Shown piece by piece: positions 35,452 to 44,718 of a stretch of DNA of 64,000 nucleotides (position 1 is the first letter of the stretch; each line of letters opens with the position of its first letter). This stretch comes from Bacillus rubiinfantis (GTDB taxonomy: Bacteria > Bacillota > Bacilli > Bacillales > Cytobacillaceae): positions 35,001-99,000 of the forward strand of contig CCFE01000025.1 of the NCBI GenBank assembly GCA_000752035.1, given 5' to 3'. The position numbers and the translations under genes are program-made. The notes beneath the pieces were generated by a model, which did not search any database, was not told where the DNA came from, and saw only the letters and a list, made by a program, of their open reading frames with translations.

Positions 35452-37074
35452 TTATTTCTTAAATTCAACTTTACTTAATACTTCTGAGCCAGTTGGATGC
35501 GGCAAGTAATTTTGGACATCTTTGTGAGCTGCTAACAATGGTGTAGAGTGAACAAGAGGTACCCATGGTGCATCTTCATGGACGATTTCTTGCGCTTTCT
35601 TGTAAAGCTCATTACGCTTCTCCTGGTCAGCAATCGTTTGAGCTTCAATTAAAATATCATGGAGTTTGTCATTGCTGTATTGCGCATAGTTGTTGCTGCC
35701 GATGCTATCTTTATCCAGCAATGTGTAGATAAAGTTGTCTGGGTCTCCATTATCCCCGGTCCAGCCGAGCATGAACATGTCAAACTCGCCTTTATTGGCC
35801 TTTTCTAGGTAAGTTGCCCAGTCAACAGATTGGATGTTGGCTTTTACATTAATCTTGCTTAAACTTTCTTGGATAACCTCAGCCACTTTTTGTGCTTCAG
35901 GCATGTATGGACGGGCTACCGGCATTGCCCAAAGGTCAATTTCAAAGCCTTTCTCATATCCTGCTTCTTTCAGTAGTTCTTTTGCTTTCTCTAAATCATA
36001 CGGATACTCTTGGATGGCGTCGTTATAACCTTCAATGGAAGGCGGCATTGGGTTTTTCGCAGCTTCTGCTTTTCCGCCATAGAAGGCATCAATAATGGTC
36101 TTCTTGTCAACAGCATAGTTAATGGCTTGACGAACTAATTTGTTATCAAATGGTTTACGTGTAGTTGTTAAACCGATATAACCTACGTTCATGGACGGGC
36201 GCTCAATGATTTGCAGCTGGTCATTTCCAGTTACAGTTGCTTCATCTGAGTTATTTAAGCCATCCATCACATCGATTTCCCCTTTAGCAAGGGCATTCAG
36301 GCGAGCTGTATTTTCCGGAATAACGCGGAAAATGATTTTGTTTAACTTAGGCAACTCTTTGTTCCAGTAATCTGGGTTCTTTTCAATGACAATTCGATCG
36401 TTTGCCTTCCATTCAACAAACTTGAATGGGCCTGTTCCAACTGGATTATTTCTAAAATCATCACCATACTTTTCAAGTGCAGCAGGACTCGCGATACCAA
36501 ACATTGACATTGCTAAGTTTTTCAAGAATGGTGCTTGCGGTCTTTTTAAAATAAATTGAACTGTATGCTCATCAACTGCTTTTACCTCTTTGATAACATG
36601 GCCTTCGTCCTTTTTAAAGCCGCCAAACATCGTGTAGTACGGGAATTTCTCTTCATCCCCGTTCATCCAGCGATTAAAGTTATAAACGACTGCTTCGGCG
36701 TTGAAGTCTGTTCCATCATGGAATTTTACTCCTTGACGCAGGTGGAACGTGTACGTTAACGCGTCATCGGAAACTTCCCATTTTTCAGCAAGTCCTGGCT
36801 GAATTGTTGTATCTTGTTCCCCGTAGTTTAACAATGTTTCAAAAAGATTAATGGTTACTTTGAAAGTTTCTCCCTCAGTTGTCGTGATTGGGTCTAATGA
36901 AACAGAGTCACCGCCGCGGCCATAAACGAGCGTATCTTTCGCAGCTCCACCGCCATCAGCTGGCTTTTTTGAGTCGCCATCCGCCTCATTATTGCTCTTG
37001 CTGCTACAGCCAACTAGGAACATGCTGATGGCAAGCAATGAAATCAGCAACAGTTTAAATGTTCTTTTTTTCAT
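35452..37074 (-). CDS. appA: Oligopeptide-binding lipoprotein (AppA-like)
   Basis: 540 residues. A signal peptide with lipobox LVGC puts the lipidated Cys at residue 23, so it is anchored outside the membrane. The rest is an SBP_bac_5 fold (VYGRGGDSVSLDPITTTEGE early, then LRQGVKFHDGTDFNAEAVVYN). It captures peptides for the AppBC channel. Length matches B. subtilis AppA. The ATG at 37074 is one codon after a TTG. Confidence 0.92.
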   Translation of the reverse strand: MKKRTFKLLLISLLAISMFLVGCSSKSNNEADGDSKKPADGGGAAKDTLVYGRGGDSVSLDPITTTEGETFKVTINLFETLLNYGEQDTTIQPGLAEKWEVSDDALTYTFHLRQGVKFHDGTDFNAEAVVYNFNRWMNGDEEKFPYYTMFGGFKKDEGHVIKEVKAVDEHTVQFILKRPQAPFLKNLAMSMFGIASPAALEKYGDDFRNNPVGTGPFKFVEWKANDRIVIEKNPDYWNKELPKLNKIIFRVIPENTARLNALAKGEIDVMDGLNNSDEATVTGNDQLQIIERPSMNVGYIGLTTTRKPFDNKLVRQAINYAVDKKTIIDAFYGGKAEAAKNPMPPSIEGYNDAIQEYPYDLEKAKELLKEAGYEKGFEIDLWAMPVARPYMPEAQKVAEVIQESLSKINVKANIQSVDWATYLEKANKGEFDMFMLGWTGDNGDPDNFIYTLLDKDSIGSNNYAQYSNDKLHDILIEAQTIADQEKRNELYKKAQEIVHEDAPWVPLVHSTPLLAAHKDVQNYLPHPTGSEVLSKVEFKK

Positions 37075-37130
37075 CAACTTTTCTTACCCCCTGTGTATTT
37101 ATTGATTTTTTTATCATAAATATCGCCTCC

Positions 37131-38096
37131 TCACTTATATAAGTGGCAGGCAACATAATGACCGTTTAGAATAAGCTCCTGCGGCCTTGTTGTCTTACAA
37201 ATATCCATACATTCCCCACACCGGGTGTGAAAAGCACAACCCGTTGGCGGATTTGCTGGGCTTGGAAGATCCCCTTCAATTAAAATAGTTTTCTTCTTTA
37301 AATCTGGATCTGGTATAGGAACGGCTGAAAGCAGTGCTTTCGTGTACGGATGGAGTGGATTGTCGTACAACTCTTCACTATCTGCCAATTCTATTAATCT
37401 CCCTAAATACATAACCCCAACACGATCACTGATATGGCGTACGACCCCCAAATCATGAGCAATAAAAATATAGGTAAGTCCGAATTCCCTTTGGATATCC
37501 TTCATGAGATTCAACACCTGTGCCTGAATCGAAACATCAAGTGCGGAAACAGGTTCATCGGCAATAATCAATTTTGGCTTGGTCATCAGGGCGCGGGCAA
37601 TGCCAATCCGCTGCCGCTGACCGCCGCTGAATTGGTGTGGATAGCGTTTTGCATGGTAACTGCTTAAGCCAACGACCTCGAGCATTTCTTTAACACGTTT
37701 TTTTCGTTCTTCTTTTGAGCCAATGCCATGGACAATCAATGGTTCCTCCAGGATTTGCTCCACTGAGTGTCGAGGGTTTAAGGAGGCATACGGATCCTGG
37801 AAAACCATTTGAATATCGCGACGAATCCGCCGCAATTCTCCCTTCGACATTCTTCTAACCTCTTGGTCTTCAAATTTAATTGACCCGTCACTCGCTTCGA
37901 TTAAACGCATGAGCAGTCTTCCTGTTGTTGATTTACCACAGCCGGACTCCCCTACTATTCCCAATGTCTCCCCTTTTTTCACATAAAAAGAAACATCATC
38001 GACAGCTTTCACTTCACCCTGTTTCTGCCCTAATAGTCCACCGGTTATCGGGAAATATTTCTTTAGTCCATTCACTTCAAGAAGTAACTCCGACAT
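37131..38096 (-). CDS. appF: Oligopeptide transporter ATPase (AppF-like)
   Basis: 321 residues. Walker A GESGCGKST, signature FSGGQRQRIGIA, Walker B LIIADEPVSALD. The C-terminal oligo_HPY region has GCAFHTRCGECMDIC, whose cysteines may hold an iron-sulfur cluster as in related DppD/OppD proteins. The start overlaps appD; the second ATG (38096) has the better spacing to GGGAGG. Confidence 0.92.
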   Translation of the reverse strand: MSELLLEVNGLKKYFPITGGLLGQKQGEVKAVDDVSFYVKKGETLGIVGESGCGKSTTGRLLMRLIEASDGSIKFEDQEVRRMSKGELRRIRRDIQMVFQDPYASLNPRHSVEQILEEPLIVHGIGSKEERKKRVKEMLEVVGLSSYHAKRYPHQFSGGQRQRIGIARALMTKPKLIIADEPVSALDVSIQAQVLNLMKDIQREFGLTYIFIAHDLGVVRHISDRVGVMYLGRLIELADSEELYDNPLHPYTKALLSAVPIPDPDLKKKTILIEGDLPSPANPPTGCAFHTRCGECMDICKTTRPQELILNGHYVACHLYK

Positions 38097-39096
38097 GGCC
38101 ATTCCTCCCCTCTTTCACTGTATGCAAGAAACAGCGCACTTCATGTCCGTCTTTTTCCATTGTATAAAGGTCTGGCGATTGCTCAAGGCAGGTTGTAAAC
38201 GCTTCCGAACATCTGGCTGCAAAGCGGCAACCCTGTGTAACTGACCCTGGGGTTGGAACTGTTCCCGGAATACTATATAGTCGTTCTTTCTTTTCCCGTA
38301 AATCTGGGACAGATTTTAAAAGGCCTTGTGTATATGGGTGTTGTGGATTTTTCAGAATCGTACGCACATCGCCTTGTTCAACAACTTGACCGGCGTACAT
38401 AACAATCACTCGTTCACAAATCTCAGCTACTACCCCTAAATCATGTGTAATTAGGATAATGGATGTATTGGTTTTTTGATTAAGATCTTTCATTAGCGCT
38501 AAAATTTGTGCCTGAATTGTCACATCAAGTGCAGTTGTAGGCTCGTCCGCAATTAACACACGAGGATTACAGGCCATTGCCATTGCAATCATCACCCGCT
38601 GACGCATCCCCCCTGAGAGCTGGTGTGGATACTCAGCAAGAATTCCCTCTGCTCTTGGGATACCTACTAGTTTTAATAATTCCATACTGCGTGCTTTGGC
38701 TTCTGCTTTAGAAAGCTTCGTATGTAATCGGATGGCCTCAATTAATTGATTGCCGATAGTAAATAGTGGATTCAACGATGTCATTGGTTCTTGGAAGATC
38801 ATCGAGATTTGATTCCCGCGAATGGCTCGGTATTCTTTTTCAGAAATGGTGGTTAAATCCCTACCACCAAAAATAATCTCACCATTATCGATTCTACCAG
38901 GCGGTGAGGGGATTAAGCCCATTGTTGCTAGTGAGGTAACACTTTTCCCACTTCCAGATTCCCCCACAATCCCAAGTATTTCGCCCTCTCTTAACTCAAA
39001 GCTGATACCATCGACAGCTGGTAAAAACCTTTTTCCAGATTGAAAGGAAATCTTTAAATCATTTATTTGTAATATTGGATCTCGCTTCACATTCAC
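38077..39096 (-). CDS. appD: Oligopeptide transporter ATPase (AppD-like)
   Basis: 339 residues. Walker A GESGSGKSV, signature LSGGMRQRVMIA, Walker B LIADEPTTALD. The oligo_HPY region GCRFAARCSEAFTTCLE ends it. It is the first gene of the app unit. An AT-rich near-perfect palindrome lies 25 bases upstream of the ATG and may be an operator. Confidence 0.92.
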   Translation of the reverse strand: MNVKRDPILQINDLKISFQSGKRFLPAVDGISFELREGEILGIVGESGSGKSVTSLATMGLIPSPPGRIDNGEIIFGGRDLTTISEKEYRAIRGNQISMIFQEPMTSLNPLFTIGNQLIEAIRLHTKLSKAEAKARSMELLKLVGIPRAEGILAEYPHQLSGGMRQRVMIAMAMACNPRVLIADEPTTALDVTIQAQILALMKDLNQKTNTSIILITHDLGVVAEICERVIVMYAGQVVEQGDVRTILKNPQHPYTQGLLKSVPDLREKKERLYSIPGTVPTPGSVTQGCRFAARCSEAFTTCLEQSPDLYTMEKDGHEVRCFLHTVKEGRNGHVGVTS

Positions 39097-39120
39097 ACCT
39101 GCCCATAGATCATAGTTTAA

Positions 39121-39146
39121 TTATTTTAAAATATTATAAAATAATA
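39121..39146. promoter_or_regulatory. AT-rich palindrome upstream of appD (possible operator)
   Basis: 26 bases starting ATTATTTTAAAATATT; 24 positions are self-complementary around the centre. It is composed only of A and T, so chance is not negligible. It lies in the 5' region of the app message or over its promoter. Confidence 0.35.
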
Positions 39147-39208
39147 AATTTTAAGATAATTATATCACAAGCAACTCCCTAATAACACCTAAAATTGCCT
39201 GTTACTAC

Positions 39209-39252
39209 AAAAAAAGTGCCAAGTATCCAGTTTTTCCACTGGTACCTGACAC
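39209..39252 (-). terminator. Terminator of the MerR-family gene
   Basis: GTGTCAGGTACCAGT pairs with ACTGGATACTTGGCAC with one bulge, then TTTTTTT. The GTGTCAGG-type arm is common in terminators of related bacilli as far as I recall. Confidence 0.8.
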
Positions 39253-39265
39253 CAAAATTCATTGA

Positions 39266-40030
39266 TTATTGCTTTAAACCAGTAAAGATTAGTATAGCAT
39301 CTCGCAAGAATTCAGCAGTCCCTGGCTGTTCTTTATCGTAAAAAGCCTTAAATCGTTCATCTTCAACATACATTTGAGCAAGACCAGCATGTGCGGACTT
39401 ATTGTATTCAGGCCAATAATACATGAGCCATTGTTTGTGAAGCTTTGCTGCTTGTTGCGCCAATTCGTTGCTCGGGTCCCCAATTTTCATTGCCATTGAC
39501 AGTGTCTTATTAATTTCTGCAGCTAAGGCATTCGCTTCTTCGTATTGTTTCTCCGTCATGTTTTCGAATTTTTCATTTGCCTGTTCGACGATTTTTTCGC
39601 CATATTTTTCCCGAACCTCTTTACCGTAATTCATCTCATTCTCGGTAATCATCTGTTTCTTAAAACCTGCAAATTTCTCTTGATCTGACATTTGTTTTCC
39701 CCTTTCCTTAAAGGCAATTGTTTTTTCAACATTCAAGATTAATTCTTCTAATTGGGCCCGTTTTTCGAGGAGTTTTTGACGATGTTGATAAAGTGCCTGT
39801 TGGGCATCAAAGGCAGGATCTGATAGGATCCCTTGAATTTGTTCCAAACTGAAGCCAAGCTCGCGATAGAAAAGGATTTGCTGCAGACAATCCACTTCCT
39901 TCTGACCATAGATTCGATAACCAGATGAGTTGATTCTTGCCGGCTTTAATAGACCAATCTCATCATAATATCGTAGTGTTCGAGAACTCACTCCTGCCAG
40001 TTGTGCCAGCTTTTGAACTGTATATTCCAT
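39266..40030 (-). CDS. MerR-family regulator with TipAS drug-binding domain (Mta-like)
   Basis: 254 residues. The MerR winged helix is at 1-70 (VQKLAQLAGVSSRTLRYYDEIG), then a long dimerisation helix, then a TipAS domain (about 110-250). Such proteins (TipAL, B. subtilis Mta) bind structurally varied ligands and activate multidrug-efflux genes through 19-bp-spaced promoters. The target is not obvious here; the nearest exporter gene is about 3 kb away and has its own candidate regulator. Confidence 0.88.
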   Translation of the reverse strand: MEYTVQKLAQLAGVSSRTLRYYDEIGLLKPARINSSGYRIYGQKEVDCLQQILFYRELGFSLEQIQGILSDPAFDAQQALYQHRQKLLEKRAQLEELILNVEKTIAFKERGKQMSDQEKFAGFKKQMITENEMNYGKEVREKYGEKIVEQANEKFENMTEKQYEEANALAAEINKTLSMAMKIGDPSNELAQQAAKLHKQWLMYYWPEYNKSAHAGLAQMYVEDERFKAFYDKEQPGTAEFLRDAILIFTGLKQ

Positions 40031-40121
40031 TGAATCGCCTCCTCAAAATTAACAATACACATTTACGCAGCGTGAAGGTCAATGCTAAATTTATGATTTC
40101 CAAAAAAAATCTTGGTATTGA

Positions 40122-40154
40122 AAAACCCGAAATGCTGATGGCAATTCGGGTTTT
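40122..40154. terminator. Terminator downstream of the YgbA-like gene
   Basis: AAAACCCGAA and TTCGGGTTTT, able to act on either strand. It lies between the YgbA-like gene and the MerR gene. Confidence 0.75.
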
Positions 40155-40194
40155 CACTTGAATCTCTGCTTAGTGTCTTAATATAGCAATAGGA

Positions 40195-40210
40195 TTGAAA
40201 ACGTTTTCAA
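40195..40210. promoter_or_regulatory. Perfect cre-like palindrome (CcpA site)
   Basis: TTGAAAACGTTTTCAA is fully palindromic and fits the catabolite-responsive element consensus. It lies about 90 bases past the stop of the YgbA-like gene and about 165 bases before the MerR gene, with a terminator between it and the latter, so its target is unclear. Confidence 0.6.
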
Positions 40211-40299
40211 CAATAAAGCTGATTTCCGTTATTTTTGTTATATTGTTGTGCCGAAGAAAAGGATAAAGTTTTCTTTCACTTACTATACGAGTATTTTTA

Positions 40300-40623
40300 C
40301 TACCTATTGAGTAAATGCTTAACTGAATAAATCGGGTGGTATAAGAGCATCCACGGTCCTGAATATCTCATTACTACTTTCATCTTTTCACGATACACTT
40401 GTTTATAACAATGAACGGTACAGTTCGAGCATGCTGTCTTATCCTCTCCAAAGCGGCAGAAAGAGAGGCGTAAAAAAGCATAATTCTTTAAATCAAGGCA
40501 TTCCTTGCATAATGTATCGCGATGGTGCTTCTTACGGCAGTAAAGTTCGATCATTTCTTTGACAATTTCTTTTTCCTTTTGAATATTTGGGCCGACATTT
40601 GGTTGAATGACACGAGCTCCCAT
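40300..40623 (-). CDS. YgbA-type cysteine-rich protein (nitrous-oxide-stimulated promoter family)
   Basis: About 107 residues. The core is YCRKKHH, then LCKECLDLKNYA, then CRFG-DKTACSNCTVHCYK, followed by MKVVMRYSGPWMLLYHP. This is the YgbA_NO family, named for NO-responsive promoters in enterobacteria. Eight cysteines suggest a metal or iron-sulfur site. The ATG at 40623 is chosen; the open frame extends 60 codons further without a ribosome site. No NO regulator site was recognised here. Confidence 0.82.
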   Translation of the reverse strand: MGARVIQPNVGPNIQKEKEIVKEMIELYCRKKHHRDTLCKECLDLKNYAFLRLSFCRFGEDKTACSNCTVHCYKQVYREKMKVVMRYSGPWMLLYHPIYSVKHLLNR

Positions 40624-40733
40624 GTTCCTAACCCCCCTTTTTATAGTAAAGCAATATCCTATCTTAACCATAGCATAATATACTCTAGTTGGATTGGAAG
40701 AATATTTACAAATTACCAACATTTTGGCCACAC

Positions 40734-40763
40734 AAAAAACTCTGGAGGTTCTCCAGAGTTTTA
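40734..40763 (-). terminator. Terminator of the Gfo/Idh/MocA gene
   Basis: AAACTCTGGAG and CTCCAGAGTTT, then TTT on the minus strand; it overlaps the gene's stop. Confidence 0.85.
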
Positions 40764-41675
40764 CAAGTGTTTTTCTATTAGTTTTGCTATGATTTCTTCG
40801 CAAATTTCATGGGTTTGCAATGCATCCCAAGCGCTGATACTTGGACTGCGATTTAGCTTGACAGCATCGATAAAATCACGAACCATAGACTGGAAGCCTC
40901 GTTTTTTCAGCATAGGTTCCCAATCACTGCTGCGTATTTCACAATTCTCCATTCCTTTCGAAATCACAAGCTGTGAAACATTATTAACTGTTCCTTTTTC
41001 TTTTGCACCCATTACTTGGGCAATTTCTTCATTCACCGCGCTTTCCCGATTCATAATACCGATCGCTGTCCCACCTTGAGAAATAAACTGGATGACAACT
41101 TGGTACAGAGCACCGTTTTCCATGCGGCCATTTACAAGCAAGTCCTCAATTGGATGAGGAAATAAGTATCTCATTGTATCAACTACATGAATAAAGTCAT
41201 CAAAGATAAATATACGCGGCGCACTCGGCTGGTTTTGGCGATTTTTCTGGACCATTACCATATTAGGTTGTGAGATTTGCTTTAATCGCCCATATGCAGG
41301 AGCAAACCTGCGATTAAAGCCGGTCATTAGGATTAACCCCTTCTCCTCTGCCAGTTCTACCAGCTTTTTAGCTCCATCGAAGTAATCAGTTATCGGTTTG
41401 TCGACAAACACATGGATACCATGTTGAAGCAGGCAGTTGACAATCTCCTCATGGCTGGAGGTCGAGGAATGCACGAACGCACCGGTTATGCCGCTTTGTA
41501 TCAATGATTCGAAATCAAAATGTACATGCTCAAAGCGATATTGCGCACAAATATCCTGTAATTTTTCATGGTTTCTTGTATAAAAATGAAACTCTGCATC
41601 CTTTATTTTGCTGTATACAGGCAAGTATGCCTTTTGGGCAATATCTCCTAACCCAATTACCCCTATTTTTACCAC
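40761..41675 (-). CDS. Gfo/Idh/MocA family oxidoreductase
   Basis: 304 residues. The N-terminal Rossmann fold has GVIGLGDIAQKAYLP. The EKP-type catalytic motif appears as VDKPITD, and the C-terminal alpha/beta domain carries the family His in DDFIHVVDTMRYL. It is likely NAD(P)-dependent and acts on a sugar or cyclitol, but neighbours give no hint. The start is GTG at 41675 after GAGGGATGG. Confidence 0.85.
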   Translation of the reverse strand: MVKIGVIGLGDIAQKAYLPVYSKIKDAEFHFYTRNHEKLQDICAQYRFEHVHFDFESLIQSGITGAFVHSSTSSHEEIVNCLLQHGIHVFVDKPITDYFDGAKKLVELAEEKGLILMTGFNRRFAPAYGRLKQISQPNMVMVQKNRQNQPSAPRIFIFDDFIHVVDTMRYLFPHPIEDLLVNGRMENGALYQVVIQFISQGGTAIGIMNRESAVNEEIAQVMGAKEKGTVNNVSQLVISKGMENCEIRSSDWEPMLKKRGFQSMVRDFIDAVKLNRSPSISAWDALQTHEICEEIIAKLIEKHL

Positions 41676-41714
41676 TTTACCATCCCTCTTTCCATCACTG
41701 TAAATATATTTTTA

Positions 41715-43265
41715 TTAAATCATCTGATTCAATAGTTTCCGGACCCCATCAATAATATCCATTGGTGTGACACCATAATGGGAGAGAAGTTTGGCCTTTT
41801 CTTCACCAGACCTTGCATGGAGATAACTGGCGGCAATTATCGCCTCCATTGGAGCCGCCCCCTGTGCAAGGAAAGAGGCAATTAAGCCTGTCAGAACATC
41901 ACCGCTGCCACCCTTGCCAAGGGCATCATGACCAAATGGATTGATGATAACTTTTCCATCAGGAGCAGCAATAATCGAGCGATGCCCCTTTAGTAACAAG
42001 TATACTGAATGTTCGCGGGCAAACTTTCGGGCAACGCCTAGCCGGTCAGCCTCAACTTCTCTAACTGTACAACCGATCAGCCGCGCCATTTCTCCGGGAT
42101 GCGGCGTGAAGATGACGTCACCTTTGTAACTGCAAACAATCTCAAGTGAATTCCGTAATAAATAAAGAGCATCTGCATCGACGACTACAGGTTGGTTAGA
42201 TAAAAGCTTAAAAAACGCCTTCAGCCATTCCTCACCACGTGGAAACCGCCCTAGTCCCGGTCCGATAGCAATGCTATCGAATTCAGGCAGGCGGATGGCT
42301 AATTCCGTAAGTCCCGCTTCACTAAAATGACCATCAAGTTCCGATAATGGCAAAAATAGCGACTCTGGGTTTTGGACTGCTGCCAACGGATAAATACTTT
42401 CCGGAACCGCTAACGTCACCAGCCCCGCTCCAGAACAAACTGCAGCTTTTGCTGAAAAAATCGGTGCACCAACGAACTGGCGCGATCCGCCGAGCACAAG
42501 CGCATGACCAAACGTCCCTTTATGTCCCTGCTGCGATCTCACTGGAAGAGCAGTCTGCACCCGCTTTTTTGTCATCACTTCTGGCAAATCCAGTGCTAAA
42601 TTATTAGCTATTGCCGGTGGCACAGAAATATCAACAGCCTTCCAGTCGCCGACATATTTCGGCCCTTCTTGTAAAAAGAAACCTTTTTTCGGAAATACAA
42701 ATGTAACGGTTTTATCTGCTTTTATCGCCTCACCGACTACCTTTCCAGTATCGCTGTCAACACCTGAAGGAATATCGACTGAAATGATTAATTTATCCAC
42801 AGCAATTTCATTCACAAGTGAGATAACCAGATCAAGCGGCGCCCGCACCGGTCCGCTTACACCTGTTCCTAAGATGGCATCAATAATGATATCCGCTCGT
42901 TCTATTTCTGTTTGAAGCTCTGCCTTTGTGTGCTCTTGTAGATAAAAAAGTGGCAGGCTGCGATTGCTATAGACATCAAAATGAATTTTGGCATCCCCTT
43001 TGAGCTTATTGGGATGAACCATTAAACAAAGCTGTATCTCGAACCCTAAATCTACCAGCCTGCGGGCAATGACAAAGCCATCACCACCATTATTACCGCC
43101 ACCGGCTAGAACTAGAATTCGGGGGCACTCACATGGTTTGCATGTCAGCACTTCCTCAACTACTCGCGCACCCGCATTTTCCATTAAAACGACCCCAGGT
43201 AAGCCCAGTTTCTCAATAGTATACTGGTCCATTTGCTGCATTTCCTTCTGGCCCGCTGCAAACAT
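41715..43265 (-). CDS. nnrDE: Bifunctional NAD(P)HX epimerase / ADP-dependent NAD(P)HX dehydratase
   Basis: 516 residues. It repairs hydrated NADH/NADPH. Residues 1-210 form the YjeF_N epimerase (GVVLMENAG, GGGNNGGDGFV, IPSGVDSDTG). The remainder is the ribokinase-like dehydratase (GGSRQFVGAP, FTPHPGEMARL, GHDALGKGGSGDVLTG). The two activities are on one chain as in E. coli. The ATG at 43265 follows GGAGCG. Confidence 0.94.
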   Translation of the reverse strand: MFAAGQKEMQQMDQYTIEKLGLPGVVLMENAGARVVEEVLTCKPCECPRILVLAGGGNNGGDGFVIARRLVDLGFEIQLCLMVHPNKLKGDAKIHFDVYSNRSLPLFYLQEHTKAELQTEIERADIIIDAILGTGVSGPVRAPLDLVISLVNEIAVDKLIISVDIPSGVDSDTGKVVGEAIKADKTVTFVFPKKGFFLQEGPKYVGDWKAVDISVPPAIANNLALDLPEVMTKKRVQTALPVRSQQGHKGTFGHALVLGGSRQFVGAPIFSAKAAVCSGAGLVTLAVPESIYPLAAVQNPESLFLPLSELDGHFSEAGLTELAIRLPEFDSIAIGPGLGRFPRGEEWLKAFFKLLSNQPVVVDADALYLLRNSLEIVCSYKGDVIFTPHPGEMARLIGCTVREVEADRLGVARKFAREHSVYLLLKGHRSIIAAPDGKVIINPFGHDALGKGGSGDVLTGLIASFLAQGAAPMEAIIAASYLHARSGEEKAKLLSHYGVTPMDIIDGVRKLLNQMI

Positions 43266-43327
43266 AACAAATTCGCTCCTTTTGATTGCTGATAATACTA
43301 TTATAAGCCTATCTGGGGAGCGGAATA

Positions 43328-44632
43328 TCAAACAGTTGGTGAAACTTTTTTCAACGGAACAGTTTTACCATGCTCCATTTCCGAATGGACTTTTCGGATA
43401 ATGGACGGTCGGGCGAGAACAAGGATAACGCTGACAAACAGAGCAGCTGATACGAGCATAATCCATTGTGCCGGTAGTACATCATATAAGAACCCATAAA
43501 GAATCATCGCTAACGGCTTTAATCCTAGTGCCATCGTTTCAAGAATAGAAAACAGTCTTCCTTTATACTGATTATCAGTTTGCTTTTGTAAATAAACCAT
43601 TATTGGTGTATCCGTAAATAATATCATTCCACCTAAGCCTAGCTGAAGGATGATATAATAGCCAAAAATAAATGCTTGCGAAAATGTTGCCAATAATGGC
43701 AGAGTCATGGCAGCTAAGATTAGACCCATGCTGATAATTCCCCATTTGGCAACAATTAATGGATTCTTAACCTCCTTCCGCATTGAAAAATAAATCGATA
43801 TCAGCAGCATCCCTGCTGCAAAGGCCCCCTCAGTCACACCAAAGCGCTGTGAATCCATCGCTAATTTTTCAATTAAAATATATGAATAGCCAACTTGGTA
43901 GGCACCAAACAGAAAATTAACAAACAACGATATCCAAATAACTGTCATAATCAGCGGCTGCATTTTCAGATACTTAACGCCTGCCTTCAAGCTTTGCCAC
44001 ATTGACTCCGCCTTTTCCTCAGGAGTGACGCTTTCCTGATTGCTATATAGATTAAAGTTCATCGTGGCTTCCAATACGACAGCAATCATCGAAGCACTCA
44101 AATAAATAACCAGAAATGTAGCAATGGATACCGTCCCATATAAGACCCCTCCCACCGCTGGGCTGCAAACAGCCGCAAATGAAATCGACATCTGATTCAA
44201 CGACATTGCCCTCTGAATTCGCTTATCATCGACAAGTCTGGTAATAGAGGAGGAAAAGGCTACACCCGAAACCATGGAGGTCAATGATAATATGCAAGAA
44301 ACAGTATAAATTGCTGGTAAAGATAACCCAGAATTGAGATGAACAACAAGCAGGCCGGCAATCGCGACCGTTGCTGCTAACTGCGAGAGGATTGCCATCA
44401 TTTTGCGTGAATATTTATCGGCCATGTAACCTGCAAATGGGGCAGCAAGTGCTCGCGGCAAGATGTTACAGAGCAAATTAATCGCAAAGCTCCCAGCCGA
44501 GCCGGTTGCTTGCAGGATATAAAAGCTTATTGAAAATGAATAAACTTGGGCACCAAATGCTGAAATAAGCTTACTTATCGTGAATGTCCATAGATGATAA
44601 GTTGCTTTCCGCAGTTTTCCAATCTCATTCAT
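43328..44632 (-). CDS. MFS transporter (drug-efflux type)
   Basis: 434 residues with about 12 membrane helices. The motif A-like loop GYMADKYSRKMM between helices 2 and 3 marks the major facilitator superfamily. It resembles the MFS_3/enterobactin-or macrolide-exporter branch. The ATG at 44632 has AGGTGG upstream; a GTG four codons earlier lies in that site. It diverges from the XRE/TPR regulator, and two identical palindromes lie over its promoter, so local repression and ligand-induced export are likely. Confidence 0.88.
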   Translation of the reverse strand: MNEIGKLRKATYHLWTFTISKLISAFGAQVYSFSISFYILQATGSAGSFAINLLCNILPRALAAPFAGYMADKYSRKMMAILSQLAATVAIAGLLVVHLNSGLSLPAIYTVSCILSLTSMVSGVAFSSSITRLVDDKRIQRAMSLNQMSISFAAVCSPAVGGVLYGTVSIATFLVIYLSASMIAVVLEATMNFNLYSNQESVTPEEKAESMWQSLKAGVKYLKMQPLIMTVIWISLFVNFLFGAYQVGYSYILIEKLAMDSQRFGVTEGAFAAGMLLISIYFSMRKEVKNPLIVAKWGIISMGLILAAMTLPLLATFSQAFIFGYYIILQLGLGGMILFTDTPIMVYLQKQTDNQYKGRLFSILETMALGLKPLAMILYGFLYDVLPAQWIMLVSAALFVSVILVLARPSIIRKVHSEMEHGKTVPLKKVSPTV

Positions 44633-44663
44633 GATATACGCCACCTTTTTTAATTTTTAAAAA

Positions 44664-44680
44664 GTTTAATTTAATTAAAC
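44664..44680. promoter_or_regulatory. Operator-like palindrome 1 (MFS promoter, downstream side)
   Basis: GTTTAATTTAATTAAAC, with perfect 8-bp arms around one centre base. It lies just past the -10 element of the MFS promoter. An identical copy lies 55 bp away. Confidence 0.75.
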
Positions 44681-44682
44681 AA

Positions 44683-44712
44683 ATTATAGCACGGAACCTT
44701 CTCCCGACGCAA
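44683..44712 (-). promoter_or_regulatory. SigA promoter of the MFS gene
   Basis: On the minus strand TTGCGT (44707-44712), 18-bp spacer, TATAAT (44683-44688). It lies between the two palindromes. Confidence 0.6.
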
Positions 44713-44718
44713 GTTAAA

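Noticed and set aside
41941..42607. Plus-strand open frames inside the NAD(P)HX repair gene.
   Set aside because: Antisense shadows of a complete enzyme gene with all motifs intact.
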